Source: Rheinheimera pacifica (GTDB lineage Bacteria > Pseudomonadota > Gammaproteobacteria > Enterobacterales > Alteromonadaceae). Taken from it: DNA of 64,000 nt. Below, piece by piece: positions 48,671 to 58,618 of this stretch. Both the position numbers and the translations under genes were made by a program. The notes below the pieces were generated by a model. That model searched no databases. It worked only from the letters and a program-made list of their open reading frames with translations, and was not told the origin of the DNA. Position 1 is the first letter of the stretch, and each line of letters begins with the position of its first letter. The stretch spans positions 122,937-186,936 of the forward strand of contig NZ_FNXF01000007.1 of NCBI RefSeq assembly GCF_900108485.1, in the 5' to 3' direction.

Positions 48671-50290
48671 ATGGATGTGTTACGACGCCTGTCTATATCA
48701 AAGAAAATCTACCTGATACCTTTTATCGGCACCCTGAGTTTTATCATTTACCTGATCCTTGCCAGCAACACGGCGCTAAACAACGTTAAAACGCTGGAGC
48801 AAACCCGTGATGTACAGTTCCCGGTATTGCAATCGGCCCAAAGCTCGCTGGTGCTGCTGGAACGGATAAAAGACTCACTGGCCAGTGCAGTAACCACAGG
48901 CGATGAAGAAGCTCTGGCTGGTGCTGCCGCATTCAGCCGCCAGCTGACACAAGATTTAAGTAACATTTCCCAGCTAAACCGTGACTATGCCCGTGATGTC
49001 AGCAGCATTCAGCAAAGCTACGACGCTTATTATCAGGTAGCTTATAAAGTGTCACAGGAAATGATTAACAACACTGCCGATTTCAGCACCCTGGCCCAGC
49101 GGTCAGAAAAAATGAATGCCGATTACGACACCACCGCCCTGTTACTAAGCCAGTTCCGTGATGTGCGGCTACAGGAATTCACCTCAGCAATTGACGACGC
49201 CAGCGAACAGGCCGGCACCCTTATCACTGTAGGTATTATTATGGGTGCAATCACTATGCTGGTTTTGTTTGGCACTGCGTTTCCGGTAGCGCGCGGTATT
49301 CAAAGCAGCCTGGGTAATATGATTAACTCATTACAGGATCTGGCCAAGGAAAACGGCGATTTAACCGCCCGCATTAATACCAGTAGTAAAGACGAGCTGG
49401 GCGATCTGGCGTATTGGTTTAACACCTTTATGCAAAAGCTACAGCACGTAGTAAAAGACATTGTTAATACCGCTGTACCACTGTCGGCCCTGGCAAAAGA
49501 CTTACACGAGCTAACCGACGATACCAATAAAACCATAGCCCAGCAGCGTAAAGCGGCCAATCAGGCCAAACATGCCGTTGACGATATGAGTGCCAGCGTA
49601 GTGGCTGAAGTTAGCAGTGCTAACGAGGCTGCGGCAGCCGCCAATCAGTCCAGCGAAGCGGCAGGTCAGGGTCAGCAAACGGTGACTGCAACAGTGCAGA
49701 ATATTCAGCTGTTAGCGGGCAATGTGCAGGACGCCTCTGATGTTATTTTGCAACTGGAAAAAGATGCCAATCAGGTAGGTACTGTACTTAGTGTGATTAA
49801 AGGCATTGCCGAACAAACCAACCTGCTGGCACTAAATGCCGCTATTGAAGCTGCTCGCGCCGGTGAACAGGGCCGCGGCTTTGCCGTAGTGGCCGATGAA
49901 GTCCGCACGCTGGCATCACGCACACAAAAATCGACCGAAGAAATTCAGCGCACCATCGAACAGCTCCAAACTGCCGCCCGGCTGGCTGTACAAAAAATGC
50001 AGCAAAGTACTGCGCAGGCAGATCATAGTGTGCAATCAGCCAATAAGGCCGGTGACGCCCTGCAACTGATCACTAAAAGCATTGCGCAAATACGGCTGAT
50101 GAACCAGCAAATTGCTGATGCGACAGATGACCAACAAAAAATGGCCAGCGATATCGTTGGCCATGTTGATGCAATTTTCAAGAACACTGAGCACAGCTCA
50201 GAAAGTGCTGGTCATATTGCTAAAGCCAGCAGCGAGCTTGCGTCGCTGGCAGAAAACCTGGAAAACATTACCAAATTATTCAGAGTATAA
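48671..50290 (+). CDS. Methyl-accepting chemotaxis protein
   Basis: The 539-residue receptor has a membrane helix near 12-32, a small periplasmic helical domain of four-helix-bundle type (about 35-185), a second helix near 190-212, a HAMP linker, and a long cytoplasmic coiled-coil region. The tip signature [37 protein letters not shown] lies near residue 380-415. It would signal through CheA/CheW, but no che gene lies nearby. The ligand is unknown. Confidence 0.92.
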   Translation: MDVLRRLSISKKIYLIPFIGTLSFIIYLILASNTALNNVKTLEQTRDVQFPVLQSAQSSLVLLERIKDSLASAVTTGDEEALAGAAAFSRQLTQDLSNISQLNRDYARDVSSIQQSYDAYYQVAYKVSQEMINNTADFSTLAQRSEKMNADYDTTALLLSQFRDVRLQEFTSAIDDASEQAGTLITVGIIMGAITMLVLFGTAFPVARGIQSSLGNMINSLQDLAKENGDLTARINTSSKDELGDLAYWFNTFMQKLQHVVKDIVNTAVPLSALAKDLHELTDDTNKTIAQQRKAANQAKHAVDDMSASVVAEVSSANEAAAAANQSSEAAGQGQQTVTATVQNIQLLAGNVQDASDVILQLEKDANQVGTVLSVIKGIAEQTNLLALNAAIEAARAGEQGRGFAVVADEVRTLASRTQKSTEEIQRTIEQLQTAARLAVQKMQQSTAQADHSVQSANKAGDALQLITKSIAQIRLMNQQIADATDDQQKMASDIVGHVDAIFKNTEHSSESAGHIAKASSELASLAENLENITKLFRV

Positions 50291-50300
50291 CAGCCAGCTC

Positions 50301-50333
50301 AGCACAGACCCGCGAAACACACGGGTTTGTGCT
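50301..50333. terminator. Hairpin between chemoreceptor and DUF3369 genes
   Basis: AGCACAGACCCG (50301-50312) and CGGGTTTGTGCT (50322-50333) form a 12-bp stem with one G-U pair and a nine-base loop between two converging genes. There is no T run, so rho-independent termination is uncertain. Confidence 0.4.
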
Positions 50334-52558
50334 TAACCAGCTGCTTTTTGCTGTTGCAAAAAAGTCAGTAACTCTGCTGGCGGCATAGGCCGGGCATACA
50401 TAAAACCCTGCACTTCATCACAGCCCATAGCCACTATTGCCTGTTCTTGCGCCTGAGTTTCCACGCCTTCAGCAATGGTGGCTAAATTCAGTCTCTTACC
50501 CAGATTAATAATAGTTTCAGCGATGACTTCGCCGGCTGGTTTATCGATATCACGAATAAAAGCGCGATCTACTTTTATCCGGTCCAGCGGCAGTTGTTGC
50601 AGATAATTCAGTGATGAAAAGCCAATACCAAAGTCATCTATCGCCACCTTGATACCAAAGCTTTTCAGTTTTTGCAGGGCATCTATCACTATCTTGGGTT
50701 CGTCCATCACCACCGACTCGGTAATTTCCAGCTCAAGCAACTGCGGATCGATTTGTTGTGTAGTAACACAATCAATAACCGACTGCACAAAACCATGGCT
50801 TCTAAACTGTGGCATCGACACATTTACGGCAATACGCAAGCCAGTGTAGCCTTGTTTTTGTAGCTGCTTAATCTGCAGACAAGCCTGCTCCATGACCCAG
50901 CTACCTATCTCTACAATTAAGCCGGAATACTCTGCCAGCGGAATAAACACGGCGGGCGAAATAAACTGTCCATTCGGCTGCGGCCAACGTAATAACGCTT
51001 CCATCCCCACAACCTGTTTTGTGATTAAAGAAACCTGAGGCTGATACCACAGCTGCAATTTATCGTGGGCAAAATCCTGACGTAACATACGCAACAATGC
51101 CAGCCGCTCAGCCATTTCATCTTCCATTTCTGCCTGATAATACTGGAAGTTCTGACCGAGGTGTTTTTTGGCTTTATTCAGTGCAATGTAGACATGCTTA
51201 AGGATTGTCAGCCCCTGTTCGGCAGTATCAGTTAAGTGGCAAAAGCCAAAGGTGGCACTGATTTGCAGTGAATGCTCTGATGCTTTAAACGGCTCGTCAA
51301 ACACAGCCTGTAAACGCTCTGGCGTCAGTTCTGTATCAGGCCCTACCAGGCCAAATACGTCAGCACCAATGCGGCCGAGCTGGGCATAAATACCAAATTT
51401 CTCAATTAATCTGAACGTGACAGCGATCAGTAACTCATTGCCAACATCCTGGCCTAAGCCGTCGTTAACGTCAGAGAAGTGGTCGATATCAATTAACACC
51501 GCAACATTGTGCTCCGCTTCATAGCGGCGGGTATCCTGCAAAATCTGGATAAACTCGTTACGGTTTGGCGTTTTGGTAAGCGGATCTATATAGGCTGCAT
51601 GCTTAAGTTGTTGGAATAACGTAACGTTTTCATAGCCAATAGAAATATTACTTAAAAACACTTCAATCAGCTGGCGATCAAAGTTTTCAATCGGCCGGTT
51701 AGTTTCAATATATACCGCAGCACTGTGGATTTCGTTGCCCAAATACAACACAGTTTCCTGATCGGTAAAAATATGTTCATGCGTGCGTAAGCAATTGGTA
51801 ATTTGCTGCACAATACGGGGGTTACCCAGCCTGTCGAGCTGGCATTTAATGTATGGAGCATAATTACCGGCAGCTCCCAGTACATAAATCGTTTCGCTTG
51901 CACTGCCGTCATCTTCTATCTGGGCACACAGCACCCCTTCGGCATGCAAACCAATTAACGAAGAGATCTGCGTAACAACACCTTCGGAAAACTCATGTAA
52001 CGAGTGCTGCTCCAGCAGGTTTGCCCCGGCATTGATAATTTTTTGCAAACCCAGCCGGTTCTGATTAATGGTACGGATCTGCTGATAAGAACGCAGAGAA
52101 GAAATGATCGACGTAACCAGTTTACTGCGGGTCAGTTCCGTTTTGGTTTTATAATCGTTGATATCATATTCTTTTATAACACTTTCTTCTGGTGCATAAC
52201 CTGGTTGTCCGGTGCGCAACACAATGCGGATCTCATCCATGCCAAGCTCGTCACGGATTTGTTTCACAACCTTAAGACCGGCGTCATCCGACTCCATCAC
52301 CACATCAAGCAGCACGAGTGCCACATCAGGGTGTCGGGTTAAAAAAGCAATTGCCTCTTTACCAGAATATGCATGATGAAATTTCAGTTGCTTACCTAAA
52401 ACAGTAAGATCACTTAGTGCCAGCTTGGTCACTGTATGGATCTCTTCATCATCATCAACAATCAGAAGTTGCCACTCACCCAGTGTGTGCTCCTGCGCCG
52501 GCTCCGGTTCGTCTTCTGCTAAAAACAGAAAATCTTCATCTGTTTCTTTTGGCACCAT
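50333..52558 (-). CDS. Response regulator with REC, DUF3369, degenerate GGDEF and EAL domains
   Basis: The 741-residue protein starts with an acidic tail and a REC domain (LLIVDDDEE, phosphoacceptor in VALVLLDVVMESDD), followed by a DUF3369 sensor region (about 170-315), a GGDEF-type domain near 320-470 in which the signature is GADVF, and a C-terminal EAL domain (about 490-735). EAL residues are intact: EALLRW, the Asn of NVSMPQF, LELEITESV, AIDDFGIGFSSL, KVDRAFI and AEGVETQAQ. It is likely a regulated cyclic-di-GMP phosphodiesterase without cyclase activity. Confidence 0.85.
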   Translation of the reverse strand: MVPKETDEDFLFLAEDEPEPAQEHTLGEWQLLIVDDDEEIHTVTKLALSDLTVLGKQLKFHHAYSGKEAIAFLTRHPDVALVLLDVVMESDDAGLKVVKQIRDELGMDEIRIVLRTGQPGYAPEESVIKEYDINDYKTKTELTRSKLVTSIISSLRSYQQIRTINQNRLGLQKIINAGANLLEQHSLHEFSEGVVTQISSLIGLHAEGVLCAQIEDDGSASETIYVLGAAGNYAPYIKCQLDRLGNPRIVQQITNCLRTHEHIFTDQETVLYLGNEIHSAAVYIETNRPIENFDRQLIEVFLSNISIGYENVTLFQQLKHAAYIDPLTKTPNRNEFIQILQDTRRYEAEHNVAVLIDIDHFSDVNDGLGQDVGNELLIAVTFRLIEKFGIYAQLGRIGADVFGLVGPDTELTPERLQAVFDEPFKASEHSLQISATFGFCHLTDTAEQGLTILKHVYIALNKAKKHLGQNFQYYQAEMEDEMAERLALLRMLRQDFAHDKLQLWYQPQVSLITKQVVGMEALLRWPQPNGQFISPAVFIPLAEYSGLIVEIGSWVMEQACLQIKQLQKQGYTGLRIAVNVSMPQFRSHGFVQSVIDCVTTQQIDPQLLELEITESVVMDEPKIVIDALQKLKSFGIKVAIDDFGIGFSSLNYLQQLPLDRIKVDRAFIRDIDKPAGEVIAETIINLGKRLNLATIAEGVETQAQEQAIVAMGCDEVQGFMYARPMPPAELLTFLQQQKAAG

Positions 52559-52724
52559 TATTCAGCCTTATTTAATGATTCCATTTAAATATACATGTTT
52601 AATCTGTTAAATAGTAAGGTATAGCAGATTTTATTTTACACAAATAACATAGCTTTACTTGCCGCACATTGCAGCAGATGCCAAGATAACCTATGTTTCA
52701 CTTTCTGTTACTCAGGCTGTTGTT

Positions 52725-53612
52725 ATGGTTAAAATAAGCGCATTAAACAGCCAGCAACGTTTGTTGCAATTGGCTAAATCTCAGCTGGGTAGCATTAGGA
52801 GCGTCAACCCGGCCACTGCAAGCGATGCCCCTGAACAACAAGGTAACTTTAGCGATAAACACCATCTTCTGGCGGCCCGTTCCGGCGCGGCCAGCTCAGC
52901 CGCGCTAACGTTGGCACAACGGGCTGAACGCAGGCTGCAAATGCAGCGGGAGCGGCAGCAGTATAATCTTGAAAGTATTATGACTCTGGCACTGGAGTAC
53001 TGCACCGATCAGGTTTCAACTCAGGATGTTGATCCAGACTGGTTTCAACAATTTTGTGAACTGGTGCTGGAGATCTCGAATAAAAGCATGCAACAGCTAT
53101 GGGCTAAAATTCTGGCCGGAGAAATTGCCAGCCCGGGCAAGTTTTCGCTGAAAACCCTGCATACGCTAAAACGTATGAGTTACAAAGAAGCGCTGGCATT
53201 GCAGCAGGCAGTAAACCTGAGTTGTAAAACCCGGCAGGATCCCAGTGCCAGGATTTACTTCGGTTATATCCGCAAACCCTCGCTATGGCGAGTACTGACC
53301 GGCAAAAGCCGTGCAGTACTTAACCTGAACCAGTTTGGTTTATCTTACCCGCAAATACTCAGCCTGATAGACATCGGCCTGTTGCACAGCTCTGAAATTG
53401 AAAGTGGTGAATTACCTGCAGGCCAGGTACTTAACTGGCAGTACCAGCAATTACATCTGAATGGCACTATCAGCAGTAAAGGGGTGGTACTGCAATATTA
53501 TAAATATACTGCCAGCGGTGCAGAGCTGCTGCCTTTGCTTAGCAGCCAGCCAAACCAGGCCTATATCAGCGCGTTAAAACAGTTACTGACCGGTATTATC
53601 AGTTTTAGCTGA
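52725..53612 (+). CDS. TIGR03899 family protein
   Basis: The 295-residue protein matches the TIGR03899 family of uncharacterised proteins found in Vibrio, Shewanella and relatives, with the central LVLEISNKSMQQLWAKILAGEIASPGKFSLKTLHTLKRMS segment. It is probably cytoplasmic and has no recognised domain. ATG 52725 gives the family N-terminus MVKISALNSQQRL; the longer frame to 52659 adds a region without conservation. Its end overlaps the convergent hybrid sensor by 30 bases. Confidence 0.75.
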   Translation: MVKISALNSQQRLLQLAKSQLGSIRSVNPATASDAPEQQGNFSDKHHLLAARSGAASSAALTLAQRAERRLQMQRERQQYNLESIMTLALEYCTDQVSTQDVDPDWFQQFCELVLEISNKSMQQLWAKILAGEIASPGKFSLKTLHTLKRMSYKEALALQQAVNLSCKTRQDPSARIYFGYIRKPSLWRVLTGKSRAVLNLNQFGLSYPQILSLIDIGLLHSSEIESGELPAGQVLNWQYQQLHLNGTISSKGVVLQYYKYTASGAELLPLLSSQPNQAYISALKQLLTGIISFS

Positions 53613-55760
53613 CGAACACCAATCTAATATTTGCTGTAGCTTATTCACTTCCAGCGGTTTAAAAATCACATCATTCATACCAGCGGCTTTAAAGCTGGCA
53701 ACTTCATCAGCCAAGGCGTGAGCGGTAAAGGCCAGGATCGGCGTCAGCTGATACTCCTGCATTTGCCGTAGCTGTCTTGCAACCTCAGTACCATGCAGAT
53801 CCGGTAGCTGAATATCTAATAAGATCACATCAAATTGCTGCCCGGTGCATAACTGCAGCGCCTGTTGCGCACAATTTGCCGTGGTCAGCTCCAGTGGCTG
53901 CTGTTTCAGTAGCATCTGGATAAATGCCAGGTTAGTTGGATTGTCATCAACCACTAAAAGTCTTGGTAGCTTAACTGTGTCAACTGTTTCTACCTGCTGT
54001 AATTCAGCCAGACAAAACGGTTCTGCTGTTATCGCAACACCCAGTGCCTCACGCCACATTTGAATACAATTTGGGTCAGCGTAACAGAACACTTTGCTGT
54101 TCTGTTTCAGTGCCTGGATCAGCTCAAGCCATGCAGCCAGCTCAGTGGGTGCTGGTAAGAAAATTAAAGCCGCATCGTAATGATACTGTTTAGCTTTAAG
54201 TTGTAGCTCGGCCAGATCAGTAGACTGCGCCACATGAGTAACCAAACTGCCCAGTGCAGCTTTGCGCTCGGTTAACCGGGCCAACTGCTGATCGAATAGC
54301 AACAGATGATTTAACCGCTTAACCTGCACCGGCTGACAATCCGCTGCAGGGATACGTACCGAAACTGTGCTGCCGAGCCCTTCGAGGGATTGCACTTCAA
54401 TAACAGCATTAAGTTTAGTGGTTATCAGCGTAACAATCTGGCTATCACTATCCTGCCAGTGTTGGCTTTGCAGGCCTGGATTAACTAGCTGCTGCCTGAC
54501 AGATGCCAACAAGCCGTCGCCATTGCCTGTCACACTGAGCAATAAACTACCCGCAGAGCCGGTAACACTAAGCTGCATATTCAGCGTCAGCTCAGTGATC
54601 CCCTCAGAGTGGCTGCTTAAGCGCAGCAAAGCCGTCAACAGTGTTGTCAGTAAACTCTCAGGCAATGCCAGTTGGTACACCGCGTTGGCTGCTGCCTCAT
54701 TTAGTTGTAAAGTCAGATTTTGCGCGGCCAATATATTACGGTAATGTGGCAATTGCCGGGCAACGTATTCCGTTAATACCAGCGGCGTCAGTGGCTCTGG
54801 CTCGGTTGCCAGTGTTAACTCTGCCAACATTACTTGGCTGTGAAGAGCTTGCTGCAGGAGGTTGTCCGGCATAACAGCCTGCTGCTGTGTCAGTTGTCTG
54901 AGCTGTAAAATCTGTTGCTGCTGCTTTTGTTTACTCTGTTCATATAACCTTTGTAACTGTGCAGTTTGCTGTTTTTCGCTGGCAAGCGATTGGGTTAATT
55001 CCGTTATCTGCTGTTTAAGCTGGTTTTTTTCTGTGTCATCGCGGGAACGGTTGTTTAGTTGCTGGCCGGCAAGTTCGTTCAGCGCTAATTTTAATGGTGT
55101 CAGTTCTGATACCAGGTCTTCATCTAACCGGCTGTTTAACTGGCCCTGCTTTAACTGGCTGAGTTTATGTACCAGCAAACTAATATCGGTTTGCTGGCGT
55201 TGTGACACCCGGCCAATACCGCTAAGCATTACCAGTAAAGCCGCCCAGCCTAACATGGCCACTACCAACACGGGCACTAACCAGACACTGTAGTTACCCG
55301 GCGCATCAAGCTGTACCACAATATAGTAATTGTCATTCTGGCCGGCAATAACGTCTTCATAGCCGCTGCTGGCTGCAGACGACATAGGTTGTACCGCAAT
55401 TAATTTGCCGGCTTCATGCCATAAGTGAAACTCATGTTGCCTGTGGTGTGGCTGGAACTGTGGTAACAAGGCGGCTTTATCGGTACCACTTATTAATCTG
55501 CCGCTGTCGCTGTACACGGCAATAGCGCCAACAGGCAGAACACTGGCATAACGTAAATGATTCAGTTGCGCTTTGAGTAAATCAGGGTTTTTGCTGGTCA
55601 GTAACGGCCGGATACTAAATTGCAGACTGGAGGTATATTGCTGCACCTGTGCGCGCTGCATAATTTTGCTTTCGTAGTGATACCACAACGCCGTAAACAA
55701 CAGCATCAGGCTAAGTGCAATAAGCCAGGGCAGAGTTAACTGTCTGAAGTAATTTGTCAA
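53583..55760 (-). CDS. Degenerate hybrid sensor protein with C-terminal receiver
   Basis: The 725-residue protein has a membrane helix at 10-26, a periplasmic region, a second helix near 160-182, then a long Gln-rich coiled coil (about 215-300). It resembles BarA-type hybrid kinases, but the phosphoacceptor His motif is absent, and the ATPase N box (LLTALLRLSSHSEG) lacks the usual Asn. A degenerate pseudo-receiver follows, then an intact REC domain near 600-725 with VVDDNPTN, VILLDIQLPD and Lys of IFKPLE. Start is TTG at 55760. It may act as a receiver for another kinase. Confidence 0.7.
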   Translation of the reverse strand: MTNYFRQLTLPWLIALSLMLLFTALWYHYESKIMQRAQVQQYTSSLQFSIRPLLTSKNPDLLKAQLNHLRYASVLPVGAIAVYSDSGRLISGTDKAALLPQFQPHHRQHEFHLWHEAGKLIAVQPMSSAASSGYEDVIAGQNDNYYIVVQLDAPGNYSVWLVPVLVVAMLGWAALLVMLSGIGRVSQRQQTDISLLVHKLSQLKQGQLNSRLDEDLVSELTPLKLALNELAGQQLNNRSRDDTEKNQLKQQITELTQSLASEKQQTAQLQRLYEQSKQKQQQQILQLRQLTQQQAVMPDNLLQQALHSQVMLAELTLATEPEPLTPLVLTEYVARQLPHYRNILAAQNLTLQLNEAAANAVYQLALPESLLTTLLTALLRLSSHSEGITELTLNMQLSVTGSAGSLLLSVTGNGDGLLASVRQQLVNPGLQSQHWQDSDSQIVTLITTKLNAVIEVQSLEGLGSTVSVRIPAADCQPVQVKRLNHLLLFDQQLARLTERKAALGSLVTHVAQSTDLAELQLKAKQYHYDAALIFLPAPTELAAWLELIQALKQNSKVFCYADPNCIQMWREALGVAITAEPFCLAELQQVETVDTVKLPRLLVVDDNPTNLAFIQMLLKQQPLELTTANCAQQALQLCTGQQFDVILLDIQLPDLHGTEVARQLRQMQEYQLTPILAFTAHALADEVASFKAAGMNDVIFKPLEVNKLQQILDWCSSAKTDNTGQ

Positions 55761-55808
55761 AACTTAGCCTACCCGGACAATGCGTGAAATAACTATAAAA
55801 CGATTTAT

Positions 55809-55830
55809 CAGGCCTCACAAGACAGGCCTG
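55809..55830 (-). terminator. Terminator candidate of the TIGR04219 gene
   Basis: CAGGCCT (55809-55815) and AGGCCTG (55824-55830) form a 7-bp stem downstream of the outer-membrane gene. On the minus strand it is followed by ATAAATCGTTTTAT, which is U rich but broken. Confidence 0.5.
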
Positions 55831-55877
55831 GAAAATGCCGGCCAACTGTTACAGCCTGCCAGCATCTATTACCGTGC

Positions 55878-56636
55878 TTAAAAGTGCAGTTCTATACCGG
55901 CGAAAATGCCTTTAAAGTCAAGATCGGCATGTAAATTGTCAATATCATCCAGCCGCAGGTTCATGGCCCGATATCCCAGTTTCAGGCGCATATTCACGGC
56001 CAGATTATCCAGCACAGCATAAGCCACACCAGCCTGAACATCGTATATACGGTTGCCATCCAATGACACATAGCTACCCTGGGTAAATACATCCAGCCCG
56101 GTCAGCGGTAAGCCAACAATGGCCGACGCATACACCATAGGAATAAGCTGTGATGCCCGTTGCGACGCCGCCATGCCGTTCGCATCAGTTTCAGCAACAG
56201 CAACGGTACCATTAATGTATTTACCGTTTATGCCTAAATCCAGGCTGACCAGATCATTATCCAGAATTTCGTAGTACAACACATAGTCGGTGTTAGTCAG
56301 CTTGGTTTGGTTTTGTAGCTCTGTGCCGGCAGCAAAGGTGTTACCGGCAAAGCTAAAGTCGGTATTCAGGCTGGTTGAGCCTGAAGACTCTAACTGGTTA
56401 TGCTGCAGCCTGATATTGGGTACAAATGGCAGAGGATGTTCCAGAGCAACATAATAAGATTTTTGCGTTTTGTCAGAGAAATTAAAATTCTGTATCTGGC
56501 TACTATTAGCAAAGCCGCCATCTGCAGAAGTGCGCCAGCCGTCTGCGCCAACGTAAAGCCCAAGCAAGGTATCTGCCTGTACAGGTCCGGTAAGTAAGAA
56601 GCCGCTAACAGATAAGATTAACGCGGTTTTTTTCAT
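55878..56636 (-). CDS. TIGR04219 family outer membrane beta-barrel protein
   Basis: The 252-residue protein has a signal peptide (MKKTALILSVSGFLLTGPVQA) and amphipathic strands that end in the C-terminal FAGIELHF, the aromatic-terminal signature of outer-membrane barrels. The internal sequence GLYVGADGWRTSADGGF and DLGINGKYINGTVAV fit the TIGR04219 family, whose role is unknown. It follows DUF2333 by 7 bases on the same strand. Confidence 0.8.
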   Translation of the reverse strand: MKKTALILSVSGFLLTGPVQADTLLGLYVGADGWRTSADGGFANSSQIQNFNFSDKTQKSYYVALEHPLPFVPNIRLQHNQLESSGSTSLNTDFSFAGNTFAAGTELQNQTKLTNTDYVLYYEILDNDLVSLDLGINGKYINGTVAVAETDANGMAASQRASQLIPMVYASAIVGLPLTGLDVFTQGSYVSLDGNRIYDVQAGVAYAVLDNLAVNMRLKLGYRAMNLRLDDIDNLHADLDFKGIFAGIELHF

Positions 56637-56643
56637 GCTTTAA

Positions 56644-57621
56644 CTACCCTTGTGATAATAATTCGGAGAGATCAATCAGCGCAGCATTAGCGCGGGAGAT
56701 ATAATTTGCCATTACCAGGCTGTGGTTTGCCATTAAACCGAAGCCACTGCCGTTAAGCACCATAGGGCTCCAGATTGGCTGTTGCGTTGCTTCAAGTTCA
56801 CGGATAATTTGCCGCAAACTGATCATGGCATTTTTACGTTGTAATACGTCATTAAAATCGGTTTCTATGGCTTTTAGAAAATGCAGTAAAGCCCAGGCAG
56901 CACCACGGGCTTCGTAAAATTCATCGTCTATTTTCCACCAGCTGGTTTTTATATTCCGATGTGCCGGCGTTTCTGTCGACTGGCGCGCAGACGCATCACC
57001 GGCCAGGTCCGTGTTAATACGCTCCTGGCCAACACTGGCGCTTAAACGTTGTGAGTAGCTGCCAAGCCGTTTTTCTACTGCTTTTACCCAGTCGCGCAAA
57101 TTATCCGCGCGGGCGTAAAACTGGCTATCTGGTTTGGCGGGATCTAACAGCTCGGCACGATATAAATATAATTGCTCTATCGCCTTGGCATATTCGGCTT
57201 CAGCACTGGGGATAGCCCAGCTTCTGTGATCAATATTAAAACGCGGCTGTGCCACTTTAAGAAAAGCATTTTCTGTGGACTGAGACTGAGAGCGGCTGAA
57301 ATCTTTGCGCAAGGCCAACGCCAGATCGCGTGACATTTCCAGTACGCCTAACTCCCACGCCGGCATATTATCTAGCAGGCTAAACGGCGGCATTATATCA
57401 TTTGCCAGATAACCGCCGCTTTTATACAGCAAGGTTTCACTGACACGGATCAACGCAGTGGTGGTGCTATAACCGGTTATAGCGTCATCACCCAACTTGC
57501 GCTGCTCTTGTTTAATTTCTGCTATCAGCATGGCAGGTTCGCGGCTTACCCACCACGCGGTGCCATACATAAGCAGCAGTATTGCTAATACTGCTGCACT
57601 GATCAGTTTAGTATTAACCAT
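56644..57621 (-). CDS. DUF2333 family protein
   Basis: The 325-residue protein has one N-terminal membrane helix (about 8-24) and a large soluble, mostly helical domain, with conserved patches DNMPAWELGVLEMSRDLALALRKDFSRSQSQS and WWKIDDEFYEARGAAWALLHFLKAIE. This matches DUF2333, of unknown function. GAGGGTAG precedes the ATG. It lies between the copper chaperone and the outer-membrane gene in one likely operon. Confidence 0.82.
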   Translation of the reverse strand: MVNTKLISAAVLAILLLMYGTAWWVSREPAMLIAEIKQEQRKLGDDAITGYSTTTALIRVSETLLYKSGGYLANDIMPPFSLLDNMPAWELGVLEMSRDLALALRKDFSRSQSQSTENAFLKVAQPRFNIDHRSWAIPSAEAEYAKAIEQLYLYRAELLDPAKPDSQFYARADNLRDWVKAVEKRLGSYSQRLSASVGQERINTDLAGDASARQSTETPAHRNIKTSWWKIDDEFYEARGAAWALLHFLKAIETDFNDVLQRKNAMISLRQIIRELEATQQPIWSPMVLNGSGFGLMANHSLVMANYISRANAALIDLSELLSQG

Positions 57622-57631
57622 AAAGCTACCC

Positions 57632-58063
57632 TCAGCGTTTAGGTGTGGCAGCTACCGGCACTGTCAACATCAGTTGCTGCCCGTCAGCAAACTCTAAAGT
57701 TAGCGGTATTTGCTGGCCAATTTCCAGTGTGTCTTTAGGTTCAAACAACATCAAGTGCAAACCACCCGGCTCAAATGCCACACTGCCACCGGCATCAATA
57801 TTAATTTCACTGATTTGTTCCATGCGCATCATACCGTCTTTATGGGTATGCTGATGTAACTCGACCCGCGCAAACTGGCTGCTGCTGGCTGCAACAAGTT
57901 TAACGGCGTCTGCGGAATGATTATGTAATGTCAGGTAACCTGCTGTTACCGTGCGCCCCGGCATCGGCTGACGAATTTGGCTATCTTCGACACTGAATAC
58001 AGCGTCAGCCTTGGCAGACATAGCGCAGCTTAAAATCAACAAAGCAGCAAAAAACCATCGCAT
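57632..58063 (-). CDS. PCu(A)C-type periplasmic copper chaperone
   Basis: The 143-residue protein has a signal peptide (MRWFFAALLILSCAMSAKA) and the copper-binding pattern of the PCu(A)C (DUF461) family: His/Met residues in VELHQHTHKDGMMRM and the final PGGLHLMLF. Such proteins deliver Cu(I) to cytochrome oxidase. AAGGAG stands 7 bases before the ATG. It is the first gene of the likely copper chaperone-DUF2333-TIGR04219 operon. Confidence 0.88.
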   Translation of the reverse strand: MRWFFAALLILSCAMSAKADAVFSVEDSQIRQPMPGRTVTAGYLTLHNHSADAVKLVAASSSQFARVELHQHTHKDGMMRMEQISEINIDAGGSVAFEPGGLHLMLFEPKDTLEIGQQIPLTLEFADGQQLMLTVPVAATPKR

Positions 58064-58143
58064 CTTGTTTCTCCTTTATAGTCACGGCCTTATCTTACAC
58101 CAGTTTCAACCAGTTAACAGCCCGTAACTTATCAGGCACAGTG

Positions 58144-58341
58144 TCAACGGTTTGGTAGCACCAGCGCAGCCACCAGATAGGCCAGTATTGCTGCAACGGG
58201 AAACATCACTAATAATATGACCGCCAGTAAACGGATCAGCCAGCGTGGTTGCTGATAGTAACCGGCAAAACCGGCACAAACGCCGGCAATTTTACGGTAG
58301 GCCCGGGCGCAATACCAACGATCAGTGTCATAAGTTGCCAT
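58144..58341 (-). CDS. PspC-domain membrane protein, 65 aa
   Basis: The 65-residue protein reads RKIAGVCAGFAGYYQQPRWLIRLLAVILLVMFPVAAILAYLVAALVLPNR, the classical PspC fold with GVCAG and one or two hydrophobic segments. PspC domains sense or transmit membrane stress. ATG 58341 is preferred since the upstream in-frame codon (58359) is TTG. It overlaps the preceding 40-aa gene by 14 bases and is the last gene of a four-gene micro-operon. Confidence 0.82.
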   Translation of the reverse strand: MATYDTDRWYCARAYRKIAGVCAGFAGYYQQPRWLIRLLAVILLVMFPVAAILAYLVAALVLPNR

Positions 58342-58450
58342 TTGTCTGTACTCCCTCAAGGTGTTTTTTATTTATCTGACTCAGCTGTGCTAACAACAGT
58401 AAGGCCACAAAAATAGCAAAGGCGGTCAGTTCTATTGTTACCCAATTCAT
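58328..58450 (-). CDS. 40-aa single-helix membrane protein
   Basis: AAGGAACGC precedes ATG 58450, which encodes 40 residues: an N-terminal helix MNWVTIELTAFAIFVALLLL, then AQLSQINKKHLEGVQTNGNL. It overlaps the PspC gene and shares its strand. It could play a role similar to PspB, which is also a small helix-plus-coil protein, but the match is by layout only. It is below usual gene-calling limits. Confidence 0.6.
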   Translation of the reverse strand: MNWVTIELTAFAIFVALLLLAQLSQINKKHLEGVQTNGNL

Positions 58451-58483
58451 ATCTGCGTTCCTTTTCTACAACATGCCGGTTTG

Positions 58484-58615
58484 CTACAGCATGCCTGAAG
58501 CTTTTTGCCCCAAACCAAACAGTGGCATCAGCCAGTGCCACAGCAGTACAACGGGGATGATGCTTAGCACCGGACTGAGAAACAGCAGCAGTAACCAACC
58601 GGATGACAGCAACAT
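58484..58615 (-). CDS. 43-aa hydrophobic membrane protein
   Basis: The frame from ATG 58615 to the TAG at 58484 encodes 43 residues with two short hydrophobic stretches, MLLSSGWLLLLFLSPVLSII and PVVLLWHWLMPLFGL. GAGTAAG upstream is a weak ribosome binding site. It starts 4 bases after the 89-aa gene stop and lies 33 bases before the 40-aa gene. Its function is unknown. Confidence 0.5.
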   Translation of the reverse strand: MLLSSGWLLLLFLSPVLSIIPVVLLWHWLMPLFGLGQKASGML

Positions 58616-58618
58616 AAC

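Noticed and set aside
58368..58598. Minus-strand frame of 76 codons
   Set aside because: It is out of frame with two short membrane proteins that have better starts and composition.
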